From: Capitulum mitella
Lineage: Eukaryota; Arthropoda; Thecostraca; Pollicipedomorpha; Pollicipedidae
Assembly (NCBI GenBank): GCA_030062745.1
Contig: CP099848.1
Coordinates: forward strand, 13,491,568-13,555,567
Length of the DNA: 64,000 bases
Direction of reading: 5' to 3'
Within the stretch, counting starts at the first letter, position 1. Every line of letters begins with the position of its first letter. Shown piece by piece: positions 21,266 through 32,934 of this stretch. The translations under genes and the position numbers were made by a program. Under the pieces are notes generated by a model. That model ran no database searches. It saw only the letters and a list, made by a program, of their open reading frames with translations, and had not been told where the DNA came from.

Positions 21266-22676
21266 AACCGCGCTCTCCACGACGTCAACGCTCCGGTGGC
21301 TGCTCGAGCCATGTTTATGCGCCGATGTGACCTAGCTCCGTACGATACCCGCCTGATCCACCCGGCGAGAGTGCCACTGCCAGCACCCGGAGGTATTTTG
21401 TGTATGGGGACGCGTTGGAGTGGAATAGCTTGCCTAGCGAGGCACTGGGTGCTTCCAGTATTTGTGCATTGATAGGGCAACAGTCTGCTGATGAAGAACC
21501 CAGATGGAGAAATAAAACTGGTATGTGTACTTCCCTCTCAGGTTTAATGCGAGCCTTTTTGGCCCCTTGCGTTTTAACGACGTTTTATTGTGCTTTTGTG
21601 TGACGTTACGTCCTGGAAGAACTGTGCTCGCACGGATGGACACTAAATAATCTAAGCTCAAACTCAATTCCGAGGTGCATACATCTACTGGAGAACACAA
21701 GTCAAAAAAACTGGTTCCAAAAGCGTACCGACTGCTCCAATACACGATCTCCACCGGCTGACATGTTACTGACACGGTACTCTAGCACGCCGCTGCAGAA
21801 GATAAATAAAACATCCGTCTCTACCAGAACTTTTCTGAACATCGAGTGCGTTTAACATGCGCACCGGAGTGGAGGAGGCATGCATTGCTTCCCCCATGTT
21901 TTTCGTCGATATCCACCGAAACAATGTCTACAAAACCGCCAAATATGGTGACGTTTTCGACAGTTAAATAATGCATTGGACACAAGAAAAAAACATTCTT
22001 GAAATGGGTCGAAACGATTTTGGAATACAGAATCTCTGATCAAAACAAACGTTTCATCCTGAGGACTTGGCTGGAAGGATGGCACGTTTGTGCTCCCGCT
22101 CCGGTCTCGGAAACAGAAAGAGCTAGATAACTGGCATTTTAAGGAAGGGGTAGGTCGCACAAAGGAAAGGGTAAGTCGCACAAAATGTCATAAATATTGA
22201 CATTTTGTGCGATTTTCATGACTCTAGGTCAATATCTTCAAATTCAAATGTGGTCGAAAAGTCAACTCTGGACACTTTCTCAGCTTGTAATGGCCCTTCC
22301 GTGTGGCTTTTATGACGAAAAGGAAAAGGACGCGTGTTAGAGCGTTTAAATGTGCAATATAGCATTTAACATTTAACGTTTAACATTCATTTAACGTCCA
22401 TAGTGAGAGATTTTGGTCGAGTTCATATCGGCTCATTAACGTTGAGTGTAAGGGCGCTTTAATACATCATTTAGCGTACTTTCAGTGACCATAACTAACA
22501 TCGGTATATTTGCTCACTTTCAGCGTCCGCTGACCTTCGCAAAGTCAAATGAGGTAAAGCGATGTCATTGACCTTGGACGGAATTTTTGACCCAAGGTAA
22601 ATTATATGGTAACTGTTTACAATGACGTCATTTCGTTATAATGAACCTAGTTACTTGATCAGATTGTTGTAAAGCG
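21266..22676. other. Non-coding; tail of direct duplicate, then nothing recognised
   Basis: 21775-21840 matches 12330-12395. After 21850 there are only short ORFs. A palindromic ACAAAATGTCATAAATATTGACATTTTGT lies at 22178-22206, an ~11 bp hairpin stem. Confidence 0.5.
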
Positions 22677-22677
22677 T

Positions 22678-22751
<74 letters not shown>

Positions 22752-22752
22752 A
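22677..22752. repeat. (CA)n(TA)n compound microsatellite
   Basis: About 15 CA units run straight into about 17 TA units and end with GTGTGTG, which makes the whole tract palindromic. Confidence 0.95.
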
Positions 22753-23689
22753 TATTTATGCGCATCAATGCGCATAAACATGTTCTTATTAGGTTCTCTG
22801 AATACGTATGTCATACGAATCGACATGTTCCAAAGCAAATCTGGATCAGGTCACAAGCTAGCTGACTTTGACCTTTGATAACCTTGACTGCCACTGGCCC
22901 TGGCTTTGGTCTTGGTACTTCCATCATTCTCAGTCATCCCCGAAGGATGTCCACTGATAATGTTCAAATGGTAATATCACGTGGAACACATATTCTCTTG
23001 CAAAGTTCCCATTTGTCTGCGAAAACCATTATTTTCTTTGTTTTTGACTACCAGTGCTTCAAATTTCAAAAATTTCAGTCCGATTTTCAACTTCTTTAGA
23101 TCAATCGACGAATTATTAAATTGCCATGAATATTACAAGGCAGCGGCAGCCAGCTCCGGTCCTCTCTTCGCGATTTTCAGAAAAACAGATGCCCACTCCA
23201 GCGCGCGTGATAAATCAGTTGAGTTGTGGCCGATTTTTGGTCCTCAGCGCGAGACTGTTTTTAGTTTTAATCATAAATGGCAACAAAAACGGTTCGAAAT
23301 CATAAAATAGGGTTATTTGCAATTTTTATGCTTCAAAAAGGCGACATTATTTTGTAATAAGGTATATTGACATCAAAGTTGACCTGAAAGTTGAGTGGAT
23401 CATGGCACTTTATAAACCAGCTAATTTGCAAAGCAGTTTCAGAAAATATTTTTGACGTACTCCCAAACATTTCAAAAATTTGCGAAATCGGAAGACATAT
23501 CATGTAGACAGTGTGATGACAATGTGTAAAAACCAAATATGAAAAGGCTCCACGTTCGCTGCTGTCTCTGCACGAACGTCGCGGCAACGCAGAGACCAAG
23601 AAGCGTGGCGACACAGTGATCAAAAGGCGCGGTGGCGCGATGACCAAGAGGCGCGGTCAATCGAAGCCGGCGAAATACCCCAGTCAATG
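22753..23689. other. Non-coding, no gene seen
   Basis: Short ORFs only. Confidence 0.55.
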
Positions 23690-24875
23690 CCGGGTTCAGT
23701 CCACATGGACAACCGTCGAACACTTAGTCCGCGGTTTCTTGCGCGCATCGAGTTTCGCCGCCGATGGCAGTCAGTGAGTCCCGAAGCTGTCCAAGAGCCG
23801 TCCAAATCTCGCACCAAGGTGAGCTTGTCAGGCCTCGCCCGTGAGCAGCGTTCCCCTGACCACGGCTCGGTTCGCGGTAATGCATCTCCAAGTGGTGATG
23901 TCCCGCGTGGTACCGCCGTGCCGCAGCGGCAACCGTTGACCGCCTGCGCGGAACGGTAGAAGCGGCAGTGAAATTCCCGGTCAGATCTAACCGCTGCGGC
24001 GTGTCGTCACGCTCGCGGAAGTCCGGCGGGCGGCGGTCGCGGCGTCCTCGACGCAGAGCGAGCCGGGTCCGCGGCGTCTGCGGCGCCAGCCAGACGCCCG
24101 CGGCGCACCGCGACCGGCGCTGACGTCAAATGAGTCATTTGTTTCCGAGCGGCACGCAAGAGCGGTATCCACCACGGCGAGTCGCCCCGATCTGAGCACG
24201 CACCGGCCGGCTACCCGCCGTGGTGCGACGGGACTCTTTTGCGAACTGTTGGTCCGGAATTCCTGCTGTCTGTACTTCTGAAAAGCACAGGCAGAAGACG
24301 TGAACATTTTGAGTTCGGGAAGATTTCATTTCCTGTTCATCATGATTCCAAAGTGATGGTGTAGTTTCCAGGGCTTCTTCATGGGTAACTACTAAAGAAA
24401 TATCATTTTAAATGTTGTTTTTCCTATACCACTTACAAAGGCATCCGTATTCAGTAACATTTCACAGGTTATATCCCCAGACTACTTCGCATAACCCCGC
24501 AAACCCTATACAACCAATACCTATCCCCGTATAGCTCGAACCCCACGAGAAGCGTCTACGATCACAGCAGGGCTTATGCTTGTTACCGGGCCTCAACCGC
24601 TAGGAAACATTTCAGAGGATGTCTACCGCCGTTCAGACGATGAAAATTCACATGGCAGTTTCAAACAAGGCAACAGGAAATTTTGCAATGGTGCACACAG
24701 CAAATGCACGGCAAAGGTGCAGGCAAGGACGAAAGCTGGCAACACGAAAGAAACTCTTTTCTGCTCCTACCAAGACAGCCGTCGGTGGCGGCTGTCTTGG
24801 TATCCATCTTATCACCTGGATTGTTGATAACAATCCTCCATCTTATCACCTGGATTGTTTGTGACACAAAAATTC
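23690..24875 (-). repeat. Inverted-duplication arm, block 2 right
   Basis: Inverted partner of 12595-13775. The CpG-rich part 23690-24290 is most similar, including the CRE/AP-1 pair at 24121-24137. The outer part to 24875 is recognisable (TTCGTGTTGCCA, TTTGAAACTGCC). Minus-strand ORFs of 106 codons here are not conserved with the other arm. Confidence 0.8.
24770..24860. repeat. Hairpin cluster with 34 bp direct repeat
   Basis: Perfect 12 bp stem CCAAGACAGCCG (24770-24781) with its complement (24789-24800), loop 7. It is followed by two copies of TCCATCTTATCACCTGGATTG, separated by the palindrome GGATTGTTGATAACAATCC. Confidence 0.8.
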
Positions 24876-27729
24876 AGATGCTTTAGGATAACTTGGTAGG
24901 AACTTTTTGGGGTCATTGGCTCCGGCACAAAAAAAAAACAGCCGGATCGGAAGCAGAATAAAATATGATCGCGAACAAAATTCAAGCAGTTATCACTTGA
25001 GAAATAAGATCCATGTATCTTTCATCCATACGTGCAAACCACGCGCCGTCAGTGCGATGGCTCTGAACACGCCCGCCGGAGTGGGTCTGAAATTGAAACG
25101 AACCGGACTGGAATGGGGGAGGAGAGAATATGTCATCTTCTAATTCCCAAACGTATCAGCCGATTTCAACAAAATATTGCAGGAACGTATCTCCGGTTAG
25201 GAGCTTTTTGTGTGCAAAATTTCAGATCCCAGGATAAATATCTTCGAAGCCAAACTAGGTCAAATATCTAAAAAAGAACGGCGTTTTCACGTTATCCTGT
25301 CCTTCAGATTAACACCACACGCTTAGCAAGTTATAACCCAGAGAGTACGACGAACTATTCTGAAAGTTTCAGTAGACGCCCCATGTCCACAGCAATAAAC
25401 GTAATTACTAACATATGCCTTGGATGCCACGGAATGCAACGATAAAGCATAAAAGTGCAAAATTTGTTTTTCGCGTCGGTTTGTTTGTCAGGCGTGCCCA
25501 GGCATTTAGCTAACTGATTTTTAATCCGCGCTCACAAATAAACTGCTGGTGTAAGAGTGTCAGTTTTCAGTACAAGTGATGGGAAGGCCTTTCTCCATTC
25601 AGTAAAGTGAAAGTAAATAAAACTAACGTCTCTTTGTAAGGTTATGACGTCATCAGTTCAGCTGCCTCCCGCGAAATTCCTGGCAAAACTAATTGTTTGT
25701 TTAGTTTTACATTTGTTATGGATTGGTATGGCCAGTAATAGAGACAGAATATTAGAATAGACATATAGAATATATTTCAACACAAATGCATGGTTTATAA
25801 GCTTATTTAATGCTGAAAAGGCCATCAAAGGTCACTGATCTTAGATGATCTCGAGTTGTGATTGTTAGTTTATATGTATTCCGGGGTAATTCTGTGAGCT
25901 GGGTTTCAATTCACTGAAAATTTTGACGTTTGAAAGCTATGCATTTATACCTTTCGCTACATTGTCGTGAAATTAGTGAGCAAACGGTTTCCGGTGACTG
26001 GTGTAAGGAAAGAAATTTAGAATGACGGCATGAAGAGTGTATGAGGCAGCATAATGGAATAGGATACGGCTTCTCCTCACCCAGTCCATTATACCCCTCC
26101 CCCGCACCCTGGCAAGGTTGATTCGAGTCGCCTCGGTGTTCGCAATTTCTCCTGCTGATCACTTGGCAACAGACGTTTAGAGGGATATGCAGGTACCGCA
26201 CGCCCGTGCGTTACCTGCCTTTAACGTTCGTGTAGAAACGTTAAGCTTTCGCCTCAGAATTATCCTTTTAACCCTCGCCCGCACTTGGGGGTGGTGGATA
26301 CCACCACCCCCCCCCCCCACTGCTTTTTCTTCGATACACACCAAGCTATTAAAGACAAATGTCTGATTTTTTCAGTAGCTGCTTTTTATCCTTTCTGCAA
26401 ATTTACCTCAAAATTTCAGGTTTCTTTTATCTTTGTTTTTTAGATATGACCTTGTTCTCGAGAGCGTATCTCGACCCGAAAGAGCGGTGTACTGTAAAAT
26501 GTACGAGCAACCCGTCAAATGCACGGCAAATTGGGCTTCTTATTTCACTTTAATCTCATTTCACTTCCTCTCACTTCACTCCACTCTCAAACTGGGCTTC
26601 TTATTTCACTCATCTCATCACGATTCATATTTCCTGATTTCTTTTGCAAGTCACATCCCTCACGCGTCGGAAATATGTGCCTAGATGCTACGACAGGTCA
26701 AGGCCAGGATCAAAGCTAAATTAGATCAACAATAACATCACATTTTGTGGAGAGCCTACCGTGTTTTCAGGAAGCCAATTTGGTAGACATCTGGAACATG
26801 GGCCTTTAAATGCATGATTAGGTGCTGTCAACCACGTACCACTAAAAACATAAACTAACAAACAAACGAACAAACAAACACACACGCACACACACACACA
26901 AAGTTGCAAATATGAAGCAATGTATTCCTTTCATCCTGGGTTTTTTTAGCCCTCTCAGAAGCAGTCATTCAGAAATATCTTTCGTAGTGTTACATTACCT
27001 ATGTTGATATTAGGTTATTTCACAATATGACATGTTATTAGGTTACGTTAGATCACGACAATATGCCTCGACGCTAGAGACGTTGTCCGATAGTATTTGT
27101 CATTTGCCATTTTTTTTTTATTTTTTGTTGGGAGTTTGCACTGAATATCCAATCGATACTGTTCGGTTGAAATGACATATCTGACGTCGGATGGCCTCGG
27201 TTGACCTTCTTTTATTTTTCTACTCTGCACGTGAATCTGGATCGATAAATCACTTTAAGCTGCTTGGATTTAAAAAAGACATCGATAGGTAACAAATCGT
27301 CTTCAAAGTAGCGTCGGGAGCGGATTCTGCTGAAAAGGGCATATGCTGACCTGACCTGGCATGCGACCAACCGTCCCAGGCAGCAAAACTGCACGTCATA
27401 AGGACGACCAAAAGCTTCTCTATCTGATTAAGCACGACAAAGTGCTGTACCGTTGCTAAATGGGGACTGACGTGCGAGACATCCTGATTGTAGCGCAAGA
27501 ATGTAAAATCTTTTTGTTTGGCATGACCTGCAAGATCAAGGTTTGTTATAAGACGGTCAAATCGGGCATCGTTAGATTCGGCGCGTCCCAAGCAGTCCGC
27601 TGCTTTTTTCTCGCGAGGCTCTGTCTCAGTTAGAAGGTGAATGGCTTGGCGGATGGCAACCACCGCCTCCTCCCCAGGTGCGCTCCAGGAAGGCGAAATG
27701 GTAAGTTCGAACGAGGACTGAATTGCGTT
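24876..27729. other. Non-coding; contains SINE-like copy C
   Basis: No gene recognised. Near 26040-26230 is a third relative of the SINE-like repeats (GATTCGAGTCGCC, then TCACTTGGCAACAGACGTTTAG). A CAAA/CACA-rich stretch lies at 26855-26901. A CTCATTTCACTT repeat lies near 26540-26620. Confidence 0.45.
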
Positions 27730-27806
27730 GCGGATGTAAAGCGAGATGTAAGAATTGCGAGAGCGGATGTAAAGCGAGATGTAAGAATTGCGAGAGCGGA
27801 TGTAAG
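27730..27806. repeat. 33 bp perfect tandem repeat, 2.3 units
   Basis: GCGGATGTAAAGCGAGATGT starts identical units at 27730 and 27763, and a partial unit at 27796. Confidence 0.9.
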
Positions 27807-27913
27807 GCGCCCTATAGTCGAGCACTTTACGGATAGGCTAAATCCGCGGGTCGTGAACTGATCCATGAGCTGGATTAGAACATACCAGAAAATTCGGGCA
27901 AAATGTGAATTGT

Positions 27914-28100
27914 GACCGAACCGGATTTTATTATTTGCCAGGCCACACGCATTGCACGGATTAGAAATCAATTAAATTTCAAAGGGCACCAAATGGGCAT
28001 GTTTCTGCAGCTGGTCGGCAAACTTAGATCGAATTTGTTTAAAAGGGAACAATCAAATATGATGCGTGTGGCCTGGCAAATGATAGAATCCGGTCCGGTC
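27914..28100. mobile_element. 187 bp foldback MITE
   Basis: Terminal inverted repeats of about 39 bp (27914-27952 and 28062-28100), starting GACCG(A/G)ACCGGATT. The inner 20 bp (ATTTGCCAGGCCACACGCAT) is perfect. The 109 bp centre is non-coding. No clear target duplication was seen, so the family is unassigned. Confidence 0.65.
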
Positions 28101-28737
28101 ATGATTTATATTTAGCTTGAATTTTCTGCTCCGGTCCAATATGCCAAATTTGTCTATATATGATAGCAAAAACATTAAGCAGGAATTGGTGCAGATTTTT
28201 ATAAGTATATTCTTGTTTTTACGGATTAGATCGCACCAGATTTAGGAACTTTGGAAAAGGTGGACTGTGGATGTGTTAGATCCTAGACTTCACGGACCGG
28301 ATTGGGCCATATCCTAAAATTTAATTCCGCGTCGTCCTTTACCCTAAGCAACGCATGCGGATTAAAGTTATGGAAAATGAATGGTGTTTTCCCATCGAAG
28401 CGTGTTATAATGTCATATTTCCCGTCCATGTAGCTCAAAAAAGCTGAAAAGTATTATTACATGAGTTTTGGCTGCAGTCCGACCTGACCTGCAGTAACCT
28501 GACATATCACATAGAAAAACCCAACACGCGAAAATCTGCACTACACCCACTGGCCTTAGGAAATTACGTAGATAATTCACCATGTTTTTTTGAGACTGTG
28601 AAGCCAAATTTCTCACGCGGATTTTGTGCTGCCAGATAGGCTGAAGACTCACCATATCGGGTGTTATCGGCTCCACGGTCAATATGTCAGGTAAGGAAGC
28701 CCTGGAATTGTTATATAAAGTATCCACGTAAAGGTGT

Positions 28738-29260
28738 CATACCTCCAAACGCCTCGGCTGATGCGGCCGCGGACGACGCTCAGGCCGCACGATGACGCCG
28801 CGTCCAGTTCCGGGCAAACGATGAGCGCGGTCCGTGTCGGTTTCGTCGATATAGAGACCAGGGAAGCAACGGCGTAGAGTGTGCACCACAGACCTTTCAT
28901 GTCCTGACGCTGGCCAGTCGCCCCGGGCGGAACCGGACCGTCCCTCTGACCCGGGCGATACGCTCGGGCCGCTGGGAGGCGGCCGCGGACGACCAGGACC
29001 GTCCGACCGCCGCCCCGGTCATCCTGGACCTGGCTGGCAGGAGCGGCGCCCGCCGACTGCTGAGGCGCTTGACTGCAGCGCCGCCCCACAGGATAACGCA
29101 CTGAGGAGTGAATTAACTTCTGCGTTCTCTTGCCGTTCCTGCCATGTCTTCATTTCCTGTTTCATGTGCTTCAACTCTTCAGTCAGCTCCTCCATCCTGT
29201 TGTCCAGCTTCTTCACATGCTATTCCAGGTCCCTCACTCTGCTGTTTAATAACTCAAAGG
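28738..29260 (-). pseudogene. Relic of a LINE-type ORF1 (coiled coil plus RNA-binding part)
   Basis: On the minus strand, 29216-29019 reads HVKKLDNRMEELTEELKHMK followed by QEMKTWQERQENAEVN, a strong coiled coil. Downstream in another frame (about 28897-28738) is LYIDETDTDRAHRLPG, matching the ERAHRLG motif of L1-type ORF1 RNA-binding domains. A stop just upstream of HVKK and the frame change between the parts show decay. Alternatively the coiled-coil part is an exon of an unrelated gene. The long plus-strand ORF here is its antisense shadow. Confidence 0.45.
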
Positions 29261-29608
29261 TTTATAAAGTAACTAAGGTGTAAATTTAGTCAACACAATG
29301 TTTTATCACTGTTTTAGGACATCGTCCTGGACGCCCAAGCTGCCAGTCAATGAAGCATAAGCCAAGAGAAACTATGGCCAAGAAAGGTACCGAACTTCCC
29401 TATCAGATCCGCTCACTGCGCTAAAAGACCACGTTTTAAAATCAGCCGTGCCCTATTGGCACCTCCGACAGTGCCGTGTACACAAGCGCATCTCCCGTCA
29501 GGCTTTTCAGGGGCCGAAAGACCCTAGCGCAGAAATCGTATTTTAGTTGCCTTTGACCAAAGTCTTTGTGGGCTCCAAATATTTGCTCCGCTCGTTTCCG
29601 ATTCACTA

Positions 29609-29614
29609 TTTATT
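29609..29614 (-). terminator. Polyadenylation signal of protease 2
   Basis: AATAAA on the minus strand in GATGAATAAATA, 473 nt after the stop. It aligns with the signal of copy 1. Confidence 0.7.
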
Positions 29615-30086
29615 CATCACATCACGCAATAAATTACATCACAGGCAGGATATTTCCAGCAGCGCATGTAAACTGCAAAATTTCTACCATTCAGGCACAG
29701 CATAGCGCAACAAAACAACAATACAGAATAAATAACAAAACAAAAACGCGGCTTGTGATGGAAATCTGGGATCATTGACAACAAGCCTAAGACGTTCTGC
29801 GGTTCTTGCCATGATGCGTTTTAGGTCTGCTAAGCTAGATGATCTTCTGAAGGCTGAAATGTCAAGACGAACACTTTCGGCTACACAAAATCCCTGGGTC
29901 GGGTCATTTAAACAGCGGTTAACCCCAAATAAACAGCAGCTTAGGTGACTTCAAAAGCAGGTCGGCTGAACTCAGCAGCCCGGCGGCCGGTGTTTTTGGA
30001 AGGTCAACAGAAGCCAACCGGGTTTACTCGGGGGTCGGCCGGGTCACACGCAGGCCATATCCAGTGCCCTACAGATCAGCCGCCGG

Positions 30087-31130
30087 TCACGAGCGGAAGA
30101 CCTCGCCTCGGATCCAGTCGATGTAGCTGGCGACGTTGGTGTACAGGCCAGCGAAGTCGGCGCCGCCACAGCCGAAGCCGCCCAACACTACGCCGGCCAG
30201 CTGGTACCGGCCGTCGGGACGCTGCACCACCAGCGGACCGCCCGAGTCGCCGCTGCAGGCGTCTCGGCCGCCTTTCCGTGGGTCCGAGGCGCACAGCACG
30301 CCACCACCGAACCCGCTCGGAAACAGGAAGCTGTACTGCGGCGTGCGCTGGTACTCGCGCTCGCACTGGTCGGTGGCAACAACACCGATCAGCGCCTCCT
30401 GCAGCACGTTGGCCGTGGCGCTCCCAAAGCCCAGCTCTCCCCAGCCGACCACCCAGCCGGCTCGGCCGACCAGGTTCGCCTCTGGCTTGGGCAGGCAGAC
30501 AGGGTGCACGGCCGGCCCCAGCTGCACGGGCCGGTCCAGCTCCAGCACGGCCAGGTCGTTGCTGCTGCGCCGGAAGTTGGGGTGGCGTGCGACGCGGCGC
30601 ACGCCCCGGTCCTGGTGCTCGCCGTCGGCCGCGGTGGACAGGTCGTGCTCGCCGAGCCTGACCGCCAGCTGGCCGACGGCGCCAGCCGCGCAGTGCGCCG
30701 CCGTCAGCACGTGGCGCGGGCCCAGCAGAGAGCCGGCGCAGTCCCAGAGTACTCGGCCGTTGGCCTCACGCCGGCCCACCACGGCCGCCCACGGCCAGCT
30801 GCGCTGCTCGGCCGGCCGGCCGTTGGAGATGTTTGGCACGCCGTTGGTGCCGACGTCGGAGGGGCCGCCGCGACCGCAGTCTGACGGCAGCGGCTCCGAC
30901 TGGCGGAGTGGCTCTGCCGACGCCGGCTCGCAACAGAACTTCAGCCGGCGTTGGTGGTGGCCGCACGGCTTGGTTGCTGGCGGGCCGCGGGCCGGCGGAC
31001 AGTCAGAGGGCAGCAGGCAGACGCCCTGCCGCCCGCTCGGAGCCACGCACTTGGTCTGTCCGGGGAAGATGATGGACGGCGAGCCGGCGACGGCTGCCAC
31101 CACCGAGCAGAGCACGAGCGGAACCAGCAT
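30087..31130 (-). CDS. Clip-domain serine protease, copy 2
   Basis: 347-residue, single-exon paralogue of the gene at 5759-6802, inverted. Same layout: signal peptide 1-16, six-Cys clip domain 28-67, Cys85 linker, S1 domain from Ile101 with His146, Asp192, Ser296 and Asp290 (trypsin-like). It keeps the odd PN/ISNG activation junction, CAGS and LGG. It differs at 13 residues by eye: F19S, R60Q, L71S, S206P, T218A, K232E, S241N, N272S, D293S, M301V, S323G, D324A and N335S. Several surround the substrate cleft, notably 293 (chymotrypsin position 192, Asp against Ser), 232 (autolysis-loop side) and 323-324. The reading frame is intact, so the gene is probably functional, possibly with altered substrate preference. 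The start is the ATG following the TATA/Inr. Confidence 0.93.
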   Translation of the reverse strand: MLVPLVLCSVVAAVAGSPSIIFPGQTKCVAPSGRQGVCLLPSDCPPARGPPATKPCGHHQRRLKFCCEPASAEPLRQSEPLPSDCGRGGPSDVGTNGVPNISNGRPAEQRSWPWAAVVGRREANGRVLWDCAGSLLGPRHVLTAAHCAAGAVGQLAVRLGEHDLSTAADGEHQDRGVRRVARHPNFRRSSNDLAVLELDRPVQLGPAVHPVCLPKPEANLVGRAGWVVGWGELGFGSATANVLQEALIGVVATDQCEREYQRTPQYSFLFPSGFGGGVLCASDPRKGGRDACSGDSGGPLVVQRPDGRYQLAGVVLGGFGCGGADFAGLYTNVASYIDWIRGEVFRS

Positions 31131-31189
31131 GGTCGTCAGGCAGCAGACACTATCTGGGGAGCGGTGACCTCTGCTCGTCTCTGGTAGCC

Positions 31190-31225
31190 ACTGATGCGGT
31201 GACTGCACCGGCGGCCGCTTTTATA
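31190..31225 (-). promoter_or_regulatory. TATA + initiator core promoter of protease 2
   Basis: On the minus strand TATAAAA (31225-31219) and TCAGT (31194-31190) have the same 33 bp spacing as copy 1. Predicted +1 is 31192 and the 5'UTR is 62 nt. Confidence 0.85.
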
Positions 31226-31372
31226 GGCGCCGGAGCGTAACCACAATAAGAGGGGAACTTCAGGCGGCGTCTGGCAGGTCGTGACGTCACACCGCCACTC
31301 GTCACAAAGCGCAGACGTCCGTGGTCGGCCGGCGTTGCACAAGATGATCCCCAGCTGTGGCATGGAGGCATG

Positions 31373-31958
31373 ACTAATGCTCTTTATAGTCGGAAATCCA
31401 CACGTTTTCTTTTAGCGCCTTAACTGTGTGATGTTGTTACTGTGTCCTGCTTATAGACAATGCCAGACCACATGACAGGTGGCTATAGCAATTTGTAGCC
31501 GCAGTCTGCAATTGAAGCGGGCGTTATGTTAACCGATTTGAAATCGACGTGCGCATGGGCCCGATATCATGTCGGAGTGCTGGTGCGGGAATAGTTACTT
31601 CGTATAGCAATTCCTGGGCTTCTTTATCCAACCTGTTGACTATGGAGATGATAATCCTTGATTTGTAGGGTCTCCCAGCCCATCCCGGAGTTTAAAATGC
31701 TCCGGGAAAATCCGGCCTTACGATCCCGAAAACGTCTCGGGCCGGCGAAGTTACATTTTCAGAATCAGTGGGCGTAATGAAGATTTTCGCATACTGGCTT
31801 TCTTCTGTGATATATCAGGTTTATTGCTGGCCATTGAAGGTTAGGCTGCACAAAGAAGCACATGTGTTACGAAATCACCCATCGGAATGGCAAAAATACC
31901 GTTGAACGTCCACGAATTTACTCCGAATGCTCTGCAAGGACCCTAAGGAATGTATTGC

Positions 31959-32013
<55 letters not shown>

Positions 32014-32930
32014 GTATGTATTGGGCGGCATACGACCTTTTGATTATTTATGACGTTAAACTGACATCTTTCATATATTAATCACTTTTATGTGCAAAAA
32101 TGAGCACGTCTGAAGAATGCCATTATTTCCATTATTTGCAGTGTTTCAGACACATAAAAGGCCGTTTGTAAAATTCGATGGATGGCACAGGCCCATCAGA
32201 TGATAAAACATGGCAAGTCAAGGAGACTTTCATTCTTATGATGTCTTTCGAGAAAAGGCACTCTGTTTGCACGACGAGCGTGAGGTAGTGTGAGCAAAAG
32301 CATCAACTGTGCCGAAAAACCAGACTGATTTGAATACAGTGAAAGACAAGAATGCAAACACCATCAAAGACTATCGGGAGCACCTCGCAGGTACTATACC
32401 ATGGGCACTATCAAGCCCATAGAAAACGACACCCCTGAATGGACGTAATGTTGTGTTGGTGCTTCGCCGCGTGCTGGTTTCTTTATAAAGTGTCCATGGA
32501 TATCTCTGTCCAGTTGATGACCGTGGAACCACCAGCAGAAATAGTTCCATTCAGTCTGGTAGTAGGCTGGGGTGCAAATCAGCCCCAACGGTGTCAAAAA
32601 CTTTGGAGTGACACTATGTTTTCTGAACAGGTGGCTGTTCAGAAGGAATATGACTGCCATTCTGGCAACTGCCTGTAAGGCAATCGGACAGATTTCCGTA
32701 CGGCGTTCCGACAACGGACCGACATACACGCTTCACTCGGCAGTTGCTGGGGTATTCCTTTACCTGACACTGCCGGGGAGAGGCACCAGACACCGCCTTT
32801 TAACAATTCCGTAACCAAATGAACAATGTCTTTTTGCCCCTCCCCCTCCCCCCTCCGACATGTCGCTGCTCTTACGAGGATAAGGACGCCAAATGCAAGG
32901 CCTTTAGCTGCTGAAGACGGCAGTTCGGTA
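31373..32930. other. Non-coding, with a (TA)n microsatellite
   Basis: (TA)n at about 31963-32008. Otherwise only short overlapping ORFs around 32400-32830 with no recognisable domain. Confidence 0.55.
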
Positions 32931-32934
32931 TGAG

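Larger units (their letters stand above)
29605..31372 (-). repeat. Inverted-duplication arm, block 1 right
   Basis: Partner of 5517-7270. It spans the promoter, the gene and the 3'UTR of protease copy 2. Confidence 0.85.
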
